From Luscinia megarhynchos (Eukaryota; Chordata; Aves; Passeriformes; Turdidae), in the NCBI GenBank assembly GCA_034336665.1, contig CM067568.1, forward strand, positions 39,288,770 through 39,352,769: 64,000 bases of DNA. The letters are read 5' to 3'. Positions 27,218-40,312 of this stretch are shown here, piece by piece. The first letter of the stretch is position 1. Every line of letters begins with the position of its first letter. Made by a program: the position numbers and the translations under genes. The notes below the pieces were generated by a model, which saw nothing but the letters and a program-made list of their open reading frames with translations, did no database searches and was not told where the DNA came from.

Positions 27218-27226
27218 TGACCTTGA
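27218..27226 (-). promoter_or_regulatory. exact ERR response element (TGACCTTGA; TCAAGGTCA on minus)
   Basis: A perfect 9-base match to the extended half-site TCAAGGTCA bound by estrogen-related receptors and related monomeric receptors (SF-1/LRH-1 bind it too). It lies 1.27 kb after the ESRRB stop. About half a match per 64 kb is expected by chance on both strands at even base composition, so on its own it is weak evidence. Confidence 0.3.
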
Positions 27227-28403
27227 GGTGGTGAGAGAAGAATGGGGGAACATTCATTTACTCCTCTTATGTAACCAGGTTCCTGCTGTCTCCAAGACCT
27301 GGTTTGGATCTGCTACCTAAGCCATAACTGCTGCATTCCCAGTAGCCAGAGGGGAATGTAGGTGACTGACAAAACTGACTGTTGGTGTTCTCTGAAACTT
27401 TGTTTTCTAGGTCACTTAGTTTTAAGCCATCCTGAGCTGAGGAAACCTGAGTATATTGTCTTTTTTTGTGGTCAGCAGCATGACACTAGAGGTGAGAAAA
27501 AACCTCTGATCTACATTTGAGACACCACTAACTCTATTGCCTCTGTTCTCCTTAAGCTCCTCCTGGCTTCCTCAGGAGAAAGGTGGTGTATCAGAGGAGT
27601 AACCTGCCCTCAGGAGGAAGTCTTCCAAACCAGGGTTGAGGTGTGTGATCAGAGGCACTAGGTGCTTGTTTTCTGCTGTAGCAGAATGTGTCCCAGCAGG
27701 GCTGCCAGTAGTGCAGAGCCCTGCCCTGGCAGGCTCAGACAGGTGCACATGGTGACATCTCAGGTCTCATAGCCAGCCCACACCTTGTACTTAAATTTGT
27801 TCCATTCCATCTCCTTTGAGTTTTTCCTATGCTACACAGTCACTCATTTTGTACTCACTTGATAAAGGAATTGTCTTGCTTTAGGCATATTACTAAACCA
27901 CCAGAGACCTAAGGGGCAGAAGGCACATGGGAACTGGGACTCCTTCTGTGCTCACAGCAGCAGCAATTACACAGTGGCCTCGTGCTTGGAGCAAATACTT
28001 GTGCTTCTCTCCCCCATTCCCTCCCAGAGGCATCTGGGGAGAAAATGAGAGGCTTTTGGTTGCATTCATGATCCCTGTACCCATCTGTGACTGAGGGACC
28101 AAAGTGAAATGCATGCCACCATTACAGAGCCAGCTTGCCATGTGCTGCACTCTGGCAGCTCTTTCTGGCTGTGGTATAATTGCTTTCACAGATGCTCTGG
28201 GTTGCATTGTCACCTGTAAGCTTGACTCACCTGACCACTGCTGCAGTGTTGCCAAGTCCCACCCGGCTGAGCTGCAGCACATTGTGTCCCAGACTGCTGT
28301 GCAAAGGTAGCTGTCCCAAAATGGGTAGAAAAGATCCTAAGAAGCAAGTCTTACTCTGTTGGGCCCTGCTGGAAAGGTCACTTACTCACACACCAACATA
28401 CCC

Positions 28404-28472
28404 ACCCAATCCCCCCCCCCACCCACCCAAAAAAAAACCCCCAAAACTACCCAAAAACAACCCCAAAAGGCT
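28404..28472. repeat. C/A simple-sequence patch
   Basis: A poly-C run followed by acccacccaaaaaaaaaccc and further C/A alternation. It is low-complexity sequence prone to slippage and sequencing error; open frames through it are meaningless. Confidence 0.8.
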
Positions 28473-31400
28473 CTTCTAGCTTTGTTGTATTTGAACTCAG
28501 GCCTGCTCTCCATAACAGGAAACTATTTAAAAACATGATTCTGCAGAGCTGCTGAGTTAGCTTCTAGCCCACAAAGACTGCTGGCTGTTTAGATTGGGGC
28601 GATGGGATGGAGTCAACTCCTGCCTTGGTGCAGCCATATGAAGATACCAAACACAGTTTTTTCCAGGAACTTCTTTCTCTGTTAAAGCTGCATAACGTTG
28701 GAGTCCACCTGAATATTCTCCACTGCTTGATGATAATATGCAGGGAAATGTTGCATTTCTTCTGAAATAGGATGAGAAGTGAACCAGACAGGATATATTA
28801 AACTCTCTAACCAAGGAATGCAAACTCTTCTCCAGGAACTGGGACACAAACACCTGTCTAGATTTAACCCTTAAAAGGCTTATACCATCCTAAATTGGGA
28901 AGCAGGTCAGGTCTCTTGAGCCCTGCAAACAAGTGCAGGAATCACAATCCTCTCTTCCCAGTTACTCTGATCTGCTGTGCATCATTAGTACTATCCCACT
29001 GACACAGCTGAGGAGCATTTCCAGCTACACAATGAGCTGGGATTGCAGAGGACTGTAACATAGTGTAGTCCCCCCAATGCACTTTGAAGTAGGAAATGAA
29101 GCTTCAGCAGCTGCTTAGGTCTTTGAATGCTCACAGTCTCTTACAAAAAGGTCTGGAGATGTGGAAGGTGAGACATGAACTAGGAAATGGGTTCTGGGTC
29201 AGTGCCCTTTATGCTGCTCATTTGTAATATAGAATGTCCAGAGTCAGTGTCATACAGCTGTCCTTCTTCATGGGGTAAAAAATGATGGAGCTTGAGCCTT
29301 GGGACACAGATGGGCTCTATCTATCTAAAGAAAAGAGATGCAGTAGAGGTAAGTGTATCAGTGACAGTGAATAAACCCACACCAGCAACTATGGTAAAAG
29401 CAGCTCCAGCCCCTGATTTGCATGTGTGGATAACAAAAACCATGTACCTGTCAGCTACTACAAAAGGCAGTTCTTCCCGAGTGACCAGCCCTTCTGTTTT
29501 GGGCACATTCTTCTCTGGGAACAGCAGTGTCTGACCTGTAATGCAAAACAAATTTCATGGGGATCAATTAAAAGGTAAATTACCACTCTGGATTTAGGTT
29601 TCTGGGGAAACTTGGGCATTACACCTCGCAGCAAAACTGTGAAGCTACAAGAAACTTCCCCACAACAATCAGAACCTTGCAGTATTTCTCATGCTAAGGG
29701 GGCATTATTTTTCTCTTTATAAGCTATGTCATCTTTTTTTTTTTAAAACTATTATAAATATATAAAATAAAACATGCTTCACCAGAAACATGTAAGCAGC
29801 TATTAGAGGGGCAAGTAATTGAGAAAGACCCTAGAATGTAACATGTGAGCTTTTATTGCCAATTGGAGATAAGAAAACAGAGCTTCCACTTTGTATCCAC
29901 AAGCTATAATCAATTGTATGGCCAAAGGCTGCTCTGTTGTTCTTGTGGCTAGGTTACCTGGAGAAGCCAGAGACAGAGGCTGTGAGAATGATGCAGGGAG
30001 TCATAGACAGTCAGTGAAATAAACAGTATCTACTTAACTATTATCTGCTCCTAAAAAAATAACAACCTGTTAAATAAATTGTATTCCTGTGGTACAGGTC
30101 ATTTCAAACAAAACAAGAAATAAAACAAAGAAATGTAAAAACTAATGCAGACAGAGTAATGTTTATTGTGTTTAGGAACTGCTCTGTTCTGTCCCTTGGG
30201 ATGCACATGGCTCCACAGAAAAGGCTAGTGGGGGGAAGGCATGATCTGTCTGTATTTGCTGCAGAAGAGCAGGAAACCCCCAGCCCTCTCACTTAAAAAT
30301 GCTAATTTCATGTTTTCCCATATAAAAAAAAAATCTTAGGAAACTTCTAAGTTTTTGTAAGATGAGCTTTGCTGAAGACTTTTAAGACAGGTACTGCTGC
30401 CAGTCTTTGCCAGAGACCAGTCTATTTCTCCCCCTCACTCCTTTTCTTTCCATGTTCTACACTTCACTGGCGCAAGGAATAAACAGGAGCTAGAGATGAA
30501 AAAATCTTGAAGTTGTTCCAGTGGGAAAAAAGCCCTCTAATCATAAAATAGACCACTGGCTTAAACCCAGCAGTGACATCATGAGTGTTGCAATCATTAC
30601 AGCAGCTGCCCAGTGCTTATGAAGTGGATGCAAGTGCTAAAGTTGTGGCATTCACATTGATCTGGTGGTCAGGCAGTGCACGAGGGAAAGCTCACAGCTG
30701 TTTAAGAAAGCAGAAGGAAGTGCACTGTGCTAATTGGGGCAGAGATGTGAGAAGCAAGGACCCCAGGTTTTTGTTCTACCTCTGGTTCTGTCCCACCCTG
30801 TTTAAGCACCTCCATCTCCAACACACCTCAGCCAACACTGCTAATGTCCTTCTTTCAGGCAGTGGCACTCACTGGGATGATACATCAAGCCAGGCAGTCC
30901 AGAGGCCACTCAGCCTGCCCTCTGAAGAGGAGGTGGTGGCTGAATTAGTGGTGGCCAGTGGGAAAGGCCTTGTGCTAAAAATGAGCCTGAATAAAAAAAC
31001 CAGAATGAGCACAGAGCTGCAGTGGGCCATGAAGTGTGACAAGCTTTTTGTACACTGGAAACAGCTACCCCCAGCCCCACAGTCAGCAGCACCCTGACTG
31101 TGACAGAACTACACAGTCCCTTCCAAGCTCTCATACACAGTCACACACACCTGACCTACATTGCACCAGTCCTCTGAGTGTTGTATCCATTCACAGAAGG
31201 TTTTGATTTGGCCACCTCAGTAGGACTTCTAAATGGATGCTACATCAGATTAAATATAGCAAAGGGATGTCAATTTGTGTCTTTTGAGGTTCAGAAAAGT
31301 TCATGGGGCACTGGGGCTGATGATGTCAAGAGGATTGGTAAGGATAGCCCGCAGAACACAGAGAGCTTGAGCCCCAGTCTTCAAACACCTTTTAAGGGCT

Positions 31401-31840
31401 GTTAGCATTCCTTAGTCCTTTATTTTAAAGTTGTGGCTGCCTTACTGGCATTTCCTGGCCATCCTTCTTTGGGCTTGTTTGTAAGTTTCCTTACTTTGCT
31501 TACTGCAGTTCACTCACACTGGAATTAAAGAAAAAAAGAGAAGGGAATTGTCTTCATTGTAAGCCCATGTAGCATTGAGATAAACTGAGGCAAACCCTGA
31601 TATTTCCTCTTACAGATGGGCTTCACAAGAAATACTAGGAAAATACTCTAATTTTTCTGATTAACTGGAGAGGAAAACAGGTTTCTTTACTAATCAATGT
31701 TGAGTTCTCTAAACACATTTCTCTCACAAAGTTAAGGGCATGCTTAACTGCTGGGGTATGTTCTTAAATTTCAAATATTAAAGCATGAGTGCAGTAGTAT
31801 TTTGTGGCTACCTACACACGAAATAAAAGGAAAACCACCA

Positions 31841-31886
31841 AGAGAACTGTCTCTACCAACTCAGGCCATTCTATGATTCTATGATG
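31841..31886 (+). mobile_element. very short CR1 LINE 3' tail
   Basis: agaactgtctctaccaactc is followed by ggccattctatgattctatg, matching the last ~45 bases of the CR1 3' UTR and its terminal octamer-like (ATTCTATG) repeat in sense orientation. CR1 copies are usually severely 5'-truncated, and this is an extreme case. Confidence 0.7.
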
Positions 31887-32317
31887 ATTTTTCTCTTTCA
31901 GGCCAAAGTGTTACACAGGAAATTAAAGCAAACATTGGTTGAGGTACAGAAAACTTTACTGTTCAACTTCCAGTAATGGAAAGCTGGAGAGCCTGCACTG
32001 TGTGCCTGGCTTTCTTTAGAAACATATTTTCTCCCATTGCAGCATTTTTGAAATGACACCAGGGGAAAAGCAGAACACCTGCACCTGGGGAGCAGGAAGA
32101 CTAACCTAGCAGCGTGCTGAGAGTAGCAGTAGGACTGGAGTTACAGGAAAGATCAGAACTGGCTAGAGGCTCAAAGCATCTTTTGCAAGAAAAACAGAAG
32201 AAAAATGCTACCAATGACATATCACAGATTTGCTAAGGCTTCAGTGCTTCACAGAGTCCATCATAAATATGAGTCACATGCCTACTGCAACCATTTTTGG
32301 ACAGCTCATGCAGGAAC

Positions 32318-32440
32318 ATCTGTGTTGGTTCAGACCACAGACCCATTTAGCCCATCACCCCCTTTGATAACATGGCCAGCAGCAGATGACCAGAGAAGAA
32401 CATACAACCATGGCAAGGAGGTGTAAGTCTCCCAGAAATT
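32318..32440 (+). mobile_element. probable ancient CR1/L3-related repeat fragment
   Basis: tgttggttcagaccacagac, ccatttagcccatcaccccc, acatggccagcagcagatga and gaggtgtaagtctcc resemble a common sauropsid LINE-tail repeat in which 'gtcagacca..ggtccatctagcccagtatcctg' is followed by 'agtggccagcaccagatgcttcagaggaaggtgtaag'. The family name is uncertain. Confidence 0.5.
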
Positions 32441-33107
32441 TAAGGAACAAAGGTCCTTAAATCTAAGGATCAAAGGTCCTGCCCAATTTTCCGTACCATT
32501 CACAATCTTCTAGGTGTCTTATTTCATCCACAGTCATTTCTTTTCATGGGAGGAAGCACGGCTGCCAGCCTTACCCCTTCCCTGGGTACACTCAGCACCA
32601 ATTAAGTCAGGAAAATGTGACAATGAGAAAGGTAAATAGCTGCTTTCCACCACTTGATCTTGGTGCTTTAAAGACAAGTACAAAAATCTAATCCCTGAGA
32701 TACACAGACATACAGAGATCCCTCTTTCTGTGTACAGAAAAATGTACCCACCCATTGCATTAGTTTTTTCATTCACAGCATTACTGGAGCTCACAATTGC
32801 CTTCTAAGTAACTTTGAAACAAGATTAGCCTATTTAAATCATGTTTTCCTAATAATAATAACAGTAACAGGTTTGAATACTTCTTCCTTTATACAGATGC
32901 AGTCTTTTCCTCAATTTTTTTTTCTTTTTCATCCACTTGAAAAACAGAGGAAGCTAATAAGGCACCTTTTCTGATGTAATCTTTTTATTATAATGCAAAG
33001 GAATGTTTTAAACCCAGTATAATTTAATGTATTCCTTGACATATTGAAAAAAAAATTTAATATTTTCTTCCTATTGCACAGTAAGAAGTTGATTTCTGTT
33101 TAGAAGT

Positions 33108-33159
33108 CCCATTAAGAAAGAATTGACATCCCATTAAGCAAGAATTGAGCTTGCTTAAT
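33108..33159. repeat. 22-bp tandem duplication containing a perfect 10-bp-arm palindrome
   Basis: cccattaagaaagaattgac starts at 33108, and cccattaagcaagaattgag follows at 33130, so the unit is 22 bases with two differences. The second copy creates an inverted repeat: attaagcaag (33133-33142), a 7-base loop, and cttgcttaat (33150-33159), perfect over 10 bases. Confidence 0.85.
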
Positions 33160-33349
33160 TTAGAAAACCAACTTCTTAATTTTAAGTGCTTAAAATCAGC
33201 ACCTTAATCATTCTATAAAAAGGCTCAGAAGTAAGTTCATTATTTTGATGAATGAAATCATTATACATTTTTTCTCTGATTTTAAGAAACTGATATTTTC
33301 AATAAGGTTGTTCATGCATCCCTGACATAACTGCAATTTTTAAATTTTA

Positions 33350-33720
33350 AAAATCAGGGCAGTAATCAGATAAGGAGAAGCCAAGACAGTGTAAACTCAA
33401 GTCACTTTGCCTAAACTGGCAAGAAGCAATATAAAAAAAGCTGCATTTAATAGATCAGTTACGAAAAAAGCCCATAAATCATGTTTTTGAGAGGGGTTAA
33501 TTTATACCATATGCCAATTAATTCAAGTGCAATACATAAGTTATAAACAATCTCATTGGAGTGGAGAGTGTTATACTTGGAATGAAAATTATTTAACTGA
33601 AGCAAAAATTATAATCACCTTCAATAATTGCATTTCCAGCATTGCAAATTCCTTTCCATCACAACACTGGAAGCAGTTAAATCTGCAAATAATTTTCTAT
33701 TACTATTTACATTATTAAAC
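33350..33720. promoter_or_regulatory. candidate conserved non-coding element (downstream of ESRRB)
   Basis: About 370 bases of AT-rich, non-repetitive sequence with many ordered transcription-factor-like words: aatcagataagg, gttacgaaaaaagc, ggggttaatttata, gccaattaattcaagtg, ggaatgaaaattatttaac and caataattgcatttcc. A single open frame crosses the end but has no recognisable content. This looks like enhancer DNA rather than repeat or exon. Confidence 0.35.
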
Positions 33721-36459
33721 TCAAACACATCAACCAAACTATATTTTTGTCAGTAGTTAATGCTACCACAAATCAGTGATCCTCTGGGTCAGTCTTAGGA
33801 AGTATGGTTTCATCAGATACTTTTCAATCTAATGAACCCTTGTAACCAAGACTCAGGTAATCCCTTATGTCCCCCATTGGTTTTGTCATTACACCACAAA
33901 AATCCAGCAGTGTCCTGAGGGAGTGGTGCTTCCAGCATTGGCACAAACACCAGCTTTTAGGGGTGCTATCCCCAGCTCTTCTGCTGTCTTGAGCTCTTCT
34001 AGTCCAGACTCATTTTTTTCTAACTGCAGAAAACCCTGAATCGCTCCTTCTGCACATTTCTTCTTTTCATCACAGCTCTATGGTTTCTTGTCACAAGGTT
34101 CCTGCTCTGATCCAGCCTGTTTCCCTGGCTACCTTGGATATATTATTGTTTTTTACACTACCAGACAGTCTCTTTTTCTCCTGGGTCCCTCCTCCAGTCC
34201 TGTTTCTGTGGGTGAGGAGGCCATAGGTGAATAACCCATCCCCTGTGGCAGCCAATCACACTGAACTTCTCCAGACCTCTGCTGAGATGGACTGTTCCAG
34301 CTTCCTTAAAAACAAGGTCCCTGTGGCTGGCAGCCCTCTCACTGTTCTGGACACCCTCCACTTGGAAGGAAAGTCACCCCAGCTAACAATGTTTATTGCT
34401 CCCCACTGCTGAAGCTTTGCTCAGATGTCTTGGCTTTCCAGGTCTGCAAGAAATGCAATGTGACCCAAATTACATTCTCCAAACCAAAGGAAGGGCTACA
34501 GGAGGATATTTGTAAAATTACACCATTGATGCCCTTTAGGTCAGGTTATCCCTTCCTATCATTCTCAAACTTATGTCCACAGCCAGATTAGATCACAGCA
34601 GCTGCTGCAGCAGCACTAGTTAACTGGACAAACCATGCCAAACCAGAGAAATACCACATTCACCTCAGTGTCCAACTTGAGAGAACCTCGAAATCCTGCC
34701 AGCATAAGCCAGTGAGGCCATGCAGCAGGAGACCACACAGCCACATGTGGTGCTGCCAGTGCTTTAACTACAACAGGTGCATTCCCATGACAGTGTTTGC
34801 TTAGTTATTAATCCAAACTGAGTTACAGCTATTATAGAAACACTATGAAGTTCACAATAAATGATCACAGAAAATAAAAACCTTCTATAAATAAATCATA
34901 GATGCCTCCTAAATGTGCCTAGAAATGTAAACATATATTAGGCTCTGTTTCCCTATTTGTTTGAATCAAGAGACCACTCCACCTTTGTAATAGAAAAAGA
35001 AAATGTCTGGACTACCTTAAGACTAGGTACTGGCATGTGCAAATGAGCAAGGGATAACCAAAACCTCAGTGGGCAGGCAAATAAAATGTTTTGAGTTTAA
35101 CAAATGATAATGTTATTATCATAGCTATAAAAATACTATGTGAAATTTTAATTGATAGATAAGCAAATGTGAGACCATTTTGCAGTCTCTTCTGAGCCCA
35201 CCATTCTGTGCTGCAAGCAGAGTAAAACTATGGGAGAGGAACACACCCTGAGTGGGTTTCTGAACTGTGTAAGACAGATTGCAGCTGGATAACACATCTG
35301 CTTGGCACATGGAGCCATTATAGCTCAGCACTTCCTTCTGCCATCCATTGCCTATTGCACGCATTTTGGGCAGGGTCCTCCTTTTCATTCCATGGCTGCT
35401 CACTGCACACACAGCAGGCCCCTGGTTCATCTCTTCTTCCCCAGGGAATGGGGCTTGCAAATAAGTAAAAAGTGACTGAAAACCTAATATAAAAGATGCC
35501 TGGGACCTCTCAAATTCTGGGAGACCTAATCACTATGTTGGCTGAATTAACTTAGACTGGGACTTGACAACTCTCTTTGGGCATTGTTTTTCATGTGGAA
35601 CACATTCAGAAAAGGTGCATCAATGACTCATTCTGGAGCTTGTGATTGCTGTGTGTCCTGGAGCATGCTGCTGAGCTGCTCCTGCCAATCCTCTGGACAT
35701 TTTCACGAGCAAAGGATCTCCATAAGCAGGCTACCTACAGCTGCCTACTGTGTGTATTTGTTCCAAAACAAGGAATAAATAACTTACCCCCAAGTTGTCA
35801 GTGACATCATGCTAGGCACTGATGCTGTCACCTCCTTGGTAGCAAGTCCCATGCTCTGCTGGTTACATTAACTCTCACAAAGGTCATCACAGCAAATGCC
35901 CTTTTCACTGAATCTGGTCTGCACCTTCCACAGCACAAATTGTTCATCTGGCAAACTCAAAAGAGCCAAGGAACAGAAACTGCAACAGGAACTGTCTGGG
36001 CTGTGTCTATGAATAGTTGCAATTCACCTGTTAGATGCCAAGGGACTAATCTGCACTGGGACAATGCTTCACAAGGTGAGCAGAGCTGGCTAGATGTCCT
36101 TCACAAAAGTATCTGTGTGACCTCCCAGCCGTGATGGAGAAATTAAATAATCATGTCTTCCATGAGCACTGATCAGGTAACTCGTACCTGGCATAATACC
36201 TCTGAAACAAACAGGAAAGAAAAAAGTATAATAATAACAAATAGGTAACTTTAAGCAGTGCCACTGCATCTTTGTGCTTCAGAATTTGCTGAGGAATCAA
36301 TCACCCTTTGCAGATAGCTTTATGCTTCACAGCTACTGCTGCTAAGCAGGTTAAATAAATAAATACTCTCTCTTCTGTTACTTCTCTCCTTCACAGTCCC
36401 CAACCTCCAATTCTTAATGGGAGTAGGGAGACATGGGCATAATATTATTTTCTGTTGGA

Positions 36460-36690
36460 TCATGGAATCATAGAATGTTTTGAGTTGGAAGGGGACTGTG
36501 AAGATCATCTAGTTCAAACCCCTCTGCCATGTTCAGGGACATCTTCTACCAGACCAGGTTGCTTAATGCTCCATCTAACCTGGTCATGGACACTTCCAGG
36601 GGTGTGGCAGCCACAGCTTCTCTGGGCAGCCTAGTCCAGTGCTTCATCATCCTCATTGTAAAAAATTTCTTCTTAATATCTAATCTTCCA
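36460..36690 (-). mobile_element. CR1 LINE 3' fragment
   Basis: Reverse-complement CR1 3' end, well preserved: tcatggaatcatagaatg, ttgagttggaaggggactg, agatcatctagttcaaaccc, agaccaggttgcttaatgc, tctgggcagcctagtccagt and atttcttcttaatatctaat. The element is 5'-truncated, as is typical. The start at about 36460 marks the terminal repeat of the LINE. Confidence 0.93.
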
Positions 36691-38539
36691 AGTATTTAAT
36701 TATCTCTCTGTCTAAAAAGCAGAATTTAACCTACTACCCCAAATCTGTGTTTTGATAGCCAAGAGCAAAGAATCAAAAAAAGAGGAAGTAAGGAGTGTTA
36801 GAAGTTCTGGGACTGCTTCCCAGCAGCAAAAATTGCAGCTGCTGAAGTGCAGCCCAACTAGTGTACATTTGTGTGAGACACAGAATGTCTCCTGCTGCCA
36901 ATTCATGTGGTTCCTAGGGCTCTTCTTTGTGGAGAAGAGATTGCTGTGTCTCTGCAGCACACAAGAGGAGCAGGCCTTAAAGACAAGTACTTGCCTATAC
37001 ATCAAAAGATGGTGCTTCTCTGTGCCAGACTGCACCAGAGAGACCCACTGGAGAGACACTCTCCTAGAATTACCCTTTCCAAGTAATGAAGATGAGACAC
37101 CTTCTGAGCCCGAAGTGTCAGGAGAGAAGATGTTGGAACAAGCTGCTGAATAACAGATAAATCACCAGCACAGTGTATCATGTACATCCAAGAGATCTGT
37201 AGGACTTTTGAATGGCTGAGATGCTGAAGACATGAATTCTCTCATTAAAGTCAGCTGTTATACTGGAGTAATGAAGGGTAGCAAATACTGTAAGTTGTTC
37301 TAAAAAAGGCATTTGGGACGATCTGGAAAGTCACAGACCACTGAACTTTACTCCGAATCAGTTAAATTGGTTGAATTATCAAGTAAAATAAGAATCACAG
37401 GGAAGGACTATCACAAAGAATTTATTTAGTTTTGCTTCAGTGTCCTTGCCCTCTTTCCACTGCTTCTCAGTACTTTAAAAGTCCTGTTGATTCTTCTGAA
37501 GTCTGCTTAGGTTATTCCTCTTTACTTTTCTGTGCATTTGGCTATGTCCTGCAGGAAGGAAAAAAAAAAGGCTTTTAATCTTCCTTCTTTTCCACCTAAT
37601 TCTGTCATGGGGAAAACTGCATAAGGAAATATTTGTATTTATTAATGTCATAACTCTATTTCCATTGTGGGTATACAGAGAAAAGTGGCAACAGCAGAAA
37701 TCCTACCCCATGTCCCAGTGATCCACCATCAGTCTGTCACTTGTCCCAGACTGAACCAACAAGAACCATATATTCTGGCAGGACAACTGCTTGAACCACT
37801 GCAAACTGTGCTTTACTATATTAAGACCATGCAACCACCTGTAAGAATATTTTAGCAAAGAGTTTTCCACATGCATACTTACATGATTCCTGATACAGAT
37901 GGAGTCTTAGGATGAAACAAAAGGCCAGATCACCTCTTCAGTTTCCTTGGTAAGATACACTGAAGAGAATGGTCCAGCAAGGTCTCAGGATTTGCTTTTA
38001 TATTGCAGCACAGCACCTTTTTCTGAAGAAGTCATGGGAAGGAGCAGCAACCTATGAAAATTGCTGGCCAAGCTATGGCCAGGCTGTTGAAGGCACAGCC
38101 AGGAGGTGAAAGTCGGGAGCAGAGCATGGATAGATACAGAGTATGCTCCACTCAAGGAACTGGGAGCAGGAGAGCTTGAAGCAGAAGATAGAAACCAGCA
38201 TGGGTTTCTTCTGGGGCAGCCAGGCAATATGCTAGGTTCTTACCCATGGGGAAACATCAGAGGCTAGAGGGAGAGCAATAGAAGATTCCAATCAGAAAAC
38301 TCAGGAGCTCATGTCCTACAAAAACCCAGCTTGGAGGCATGCAGGCACCCAGCCTGCAGTTGAAGTGCCCTAAAAGAGCTCAGATAGGCACTAGTACAGT
38401 TTCACATCTTCTGTTTAGGTCTTTGCACCATGAGGATTTGCAAACCCACCCTATTTTGAGTAGTTGTTGACTTAGATTAATTTAAGGTTACACATAGCCT
38501 AATAAATACACATTGATTTGGCAGATTTGCTTCTGGTAC

Positions 38540-38900
38540 TGCAATTGCTACATAAAATCACATTTATTTAAGTAGAAATGAAACAAGCTTCCAGTTTTAA
38601 CAGCTTTAATTGTTAAAGCGGAGCAGATAGGATTTTCTCCAACACCTCTTCATGCAGTTCCATGTTTGGAAATACCACCCTGAAGAAGACATAAAAGAAT
38701 CATGTTGATCCCATGCCACTTTAACTATTTTGCATATTCATGTTCTAATTACTTAATGTTTCTAACACCTAATTCTGTAAGCCCCAAATGTCACTAAGTA
38801 GTGGCATTAATGGACATGTTAGACTCTAATTCATACTAATAACCCATATTACTTGGGTCAAACTAACCTCAGTGTTTACTCAGACAGTACTGTAGTTAAA
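38540..38900. promoter_or_regulatory. candidate conserved non-coding element
   Basis: TAAT-rich, non-repetitive block including ttaacagctttaattgttaa, ttttgcatattcatg (octamer-like), gttctaattacttaatg, gtggcattaatggac and ctaattcatactaataac. It has no plausible coding frame. The concentration of POU/homeodomain-type words is the reason for listing it. Confidence 0.28.
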
Positions 38901-39289
38901 TTGTTATTATAATTTCACTTCACATTTTAAATAGCATTCTGAGTTAGCAACTTGCATAACTAAGATGACTTTGTTTTTATTTCTGACTAAGAAACAAGGG
39001 TTCCATAATTTTTCTGACTAGACGTTAGCTTCCATGCATCCACATGATGGCAATGCAATTCACTTTCAAACTCCTAAGGTCTAAATTTCTCTGCTTGGAT
39101 TTTTGGAAAATTAGAATGTCTCTGTAAAGTCACTGCAATGCTTCCTTTTCACTGAAGTCCAAAGTCTAAGTGGATATTAGGATTTCTAAAGATTATGACC
39201 TTTATGGCTTGGGAACTGGAGCATCTCTGTTCTTGCCTCTCAGTCACCATGCACCTAATGCCTCACTAATTCCCAAGAGGTTGGATGTA

Positions 39290-39490
39290 CCATGGCACTG
39301 AACAGCTATAATTATTCCTGGAAGCCAGCTGCCACTCAAGTGACAAGAAATCTGCAGAGCCATTCCCCCAGCTCACGTCGCCGAGCACTTGGACCATTTG
39401 AATACAATATTAAACAGAACAAGACATGGGCAATATGTTATTTTTGCAAAGCTGAGCTTGTCACATTTGCAAAATTAATATGGTGTGGCA
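39290..39490. promoter_or_regulatory. candidate conserved non-coding element
   Basis: Contains agctataattattcctgg, ctcacgtcgccgagcacttg (retained CpGs next to an E-box-like cacttg), aatacaatattaaac and cacatttgcaaaattaatat. No repeat signature. The 68-codon open frame through it has no recognisable motif, so a regulatory role is more likely than coding. Confidence 0.33.
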
Positions 39491-40312
39491 GGAGATGAAA
39501 GGGCCACCTTCACTGTGGAGCTCCCACATCTACAGAGCCAGACAGTGTGAGCCCAATAGTGCAGTGCCTGGTTTTGCACAGCCATGAAGTTTTCAGACAT
39601 GAAATGGGCAACTAGCAGTACATGGCAAATCCTTTAAGACAAGCACAAAGATGAGAAAGTAACGGCAGGAATGTGTGAAAACAGGTATTTCTTACTAAAC
39701 CTCATCAAACTCTTCTGGGCCTCACTGGAACACTGTGCCAGCAGGCCTCTGGATTTTCTTGAAGGTGTTAAATCCTCACAGTGCAGCAGGATATCTGCAA
39801 GGCAAAGAGCACTGGCAGCCTCTAGAGCCATCCTTTCTGGGACCACCAGACAGTGGGTATAAGTGATATTTATTTATTTGATCTCCACAGTGATCCCTGC
39901 ACCCCAGGGACACGGGAGGACTGAGTGCCTGCTCCATTGCACTCACAGCCTCAGCTACAGATAAATCCCTGCTGCTGTTCAAAGGGGGTTACTTTCTGGG
40001 CAAATTTCTTTTTTGTTTTGAAAGAAAGAAAACACTTAGGATATAATAAAGAAGATAAAACAACTGCCACTTTGCAAAGCAGTCTGTGATTCTGGCAGTA
40101 TCACCTCATACTTATTTTTGTTCCTTTTGTCCTTCCTTGAAATAGAAGTTAAATACATTTCCTCCCTTGTACACTTTCCTCTTCAGAGCCATGGCTTAGG
40201 ACACCATCCTCCAAATCAGAATTTCACTTAGATATACCCTGCTAAAAAAGTCCACAGTAGAAGCTGTAATAAAGTATGGCACCTTGTGCTTCTTGGGACA
40301 ATTTGCAAGATG

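Larger units (their letters stand above)
27091..31840. other. intergenic or extended 3' UTR, no gene seen
   Basis: No recognisable coding sequence. The stretch holds an exact ERR-type response element at 27218-27226, a C/A simple-sequence patch at 28.40-28.47 kb, AT-rich runs at 29.73-29.77 kb, and unrecognised open frames. The longest of these (30585-31097, + strand, 170 codons) shows no motif, coiled coil, signal peptide or conserved repeat and is probably chance. Confidence 0.6.
31887..36455. other. intergenic, no gene seen
   Basis: AT-rich sequence without recognisable coding exons. It includes a probable old LINE fragment (32318-32440), a local 22-bp tandem duplication with a palindrome (33108-33159), a candidate conserved island (33350-33720) and a short GCAGCTGCTGCAGCAGC-type patch near 34.6 kb. 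Open frames are short and domain-free. Confidence 0.6.

Noticed and set aside
30585..31097. 170-codon open frame on the + strand downstream of ESRRB
   Set aside because: No recognisable domain, signal peptide, repeat or splice structure; the length is compatible with chance in a 64-kb window. It would need transcript or conservation evidence.
36752..37153. 133-codon open frame with a Lys/Glu/Ser-rich start
   Set aside because: No known domain and no splice context; it starts just after a CR1 copy and has an equally long antisense counterpart.
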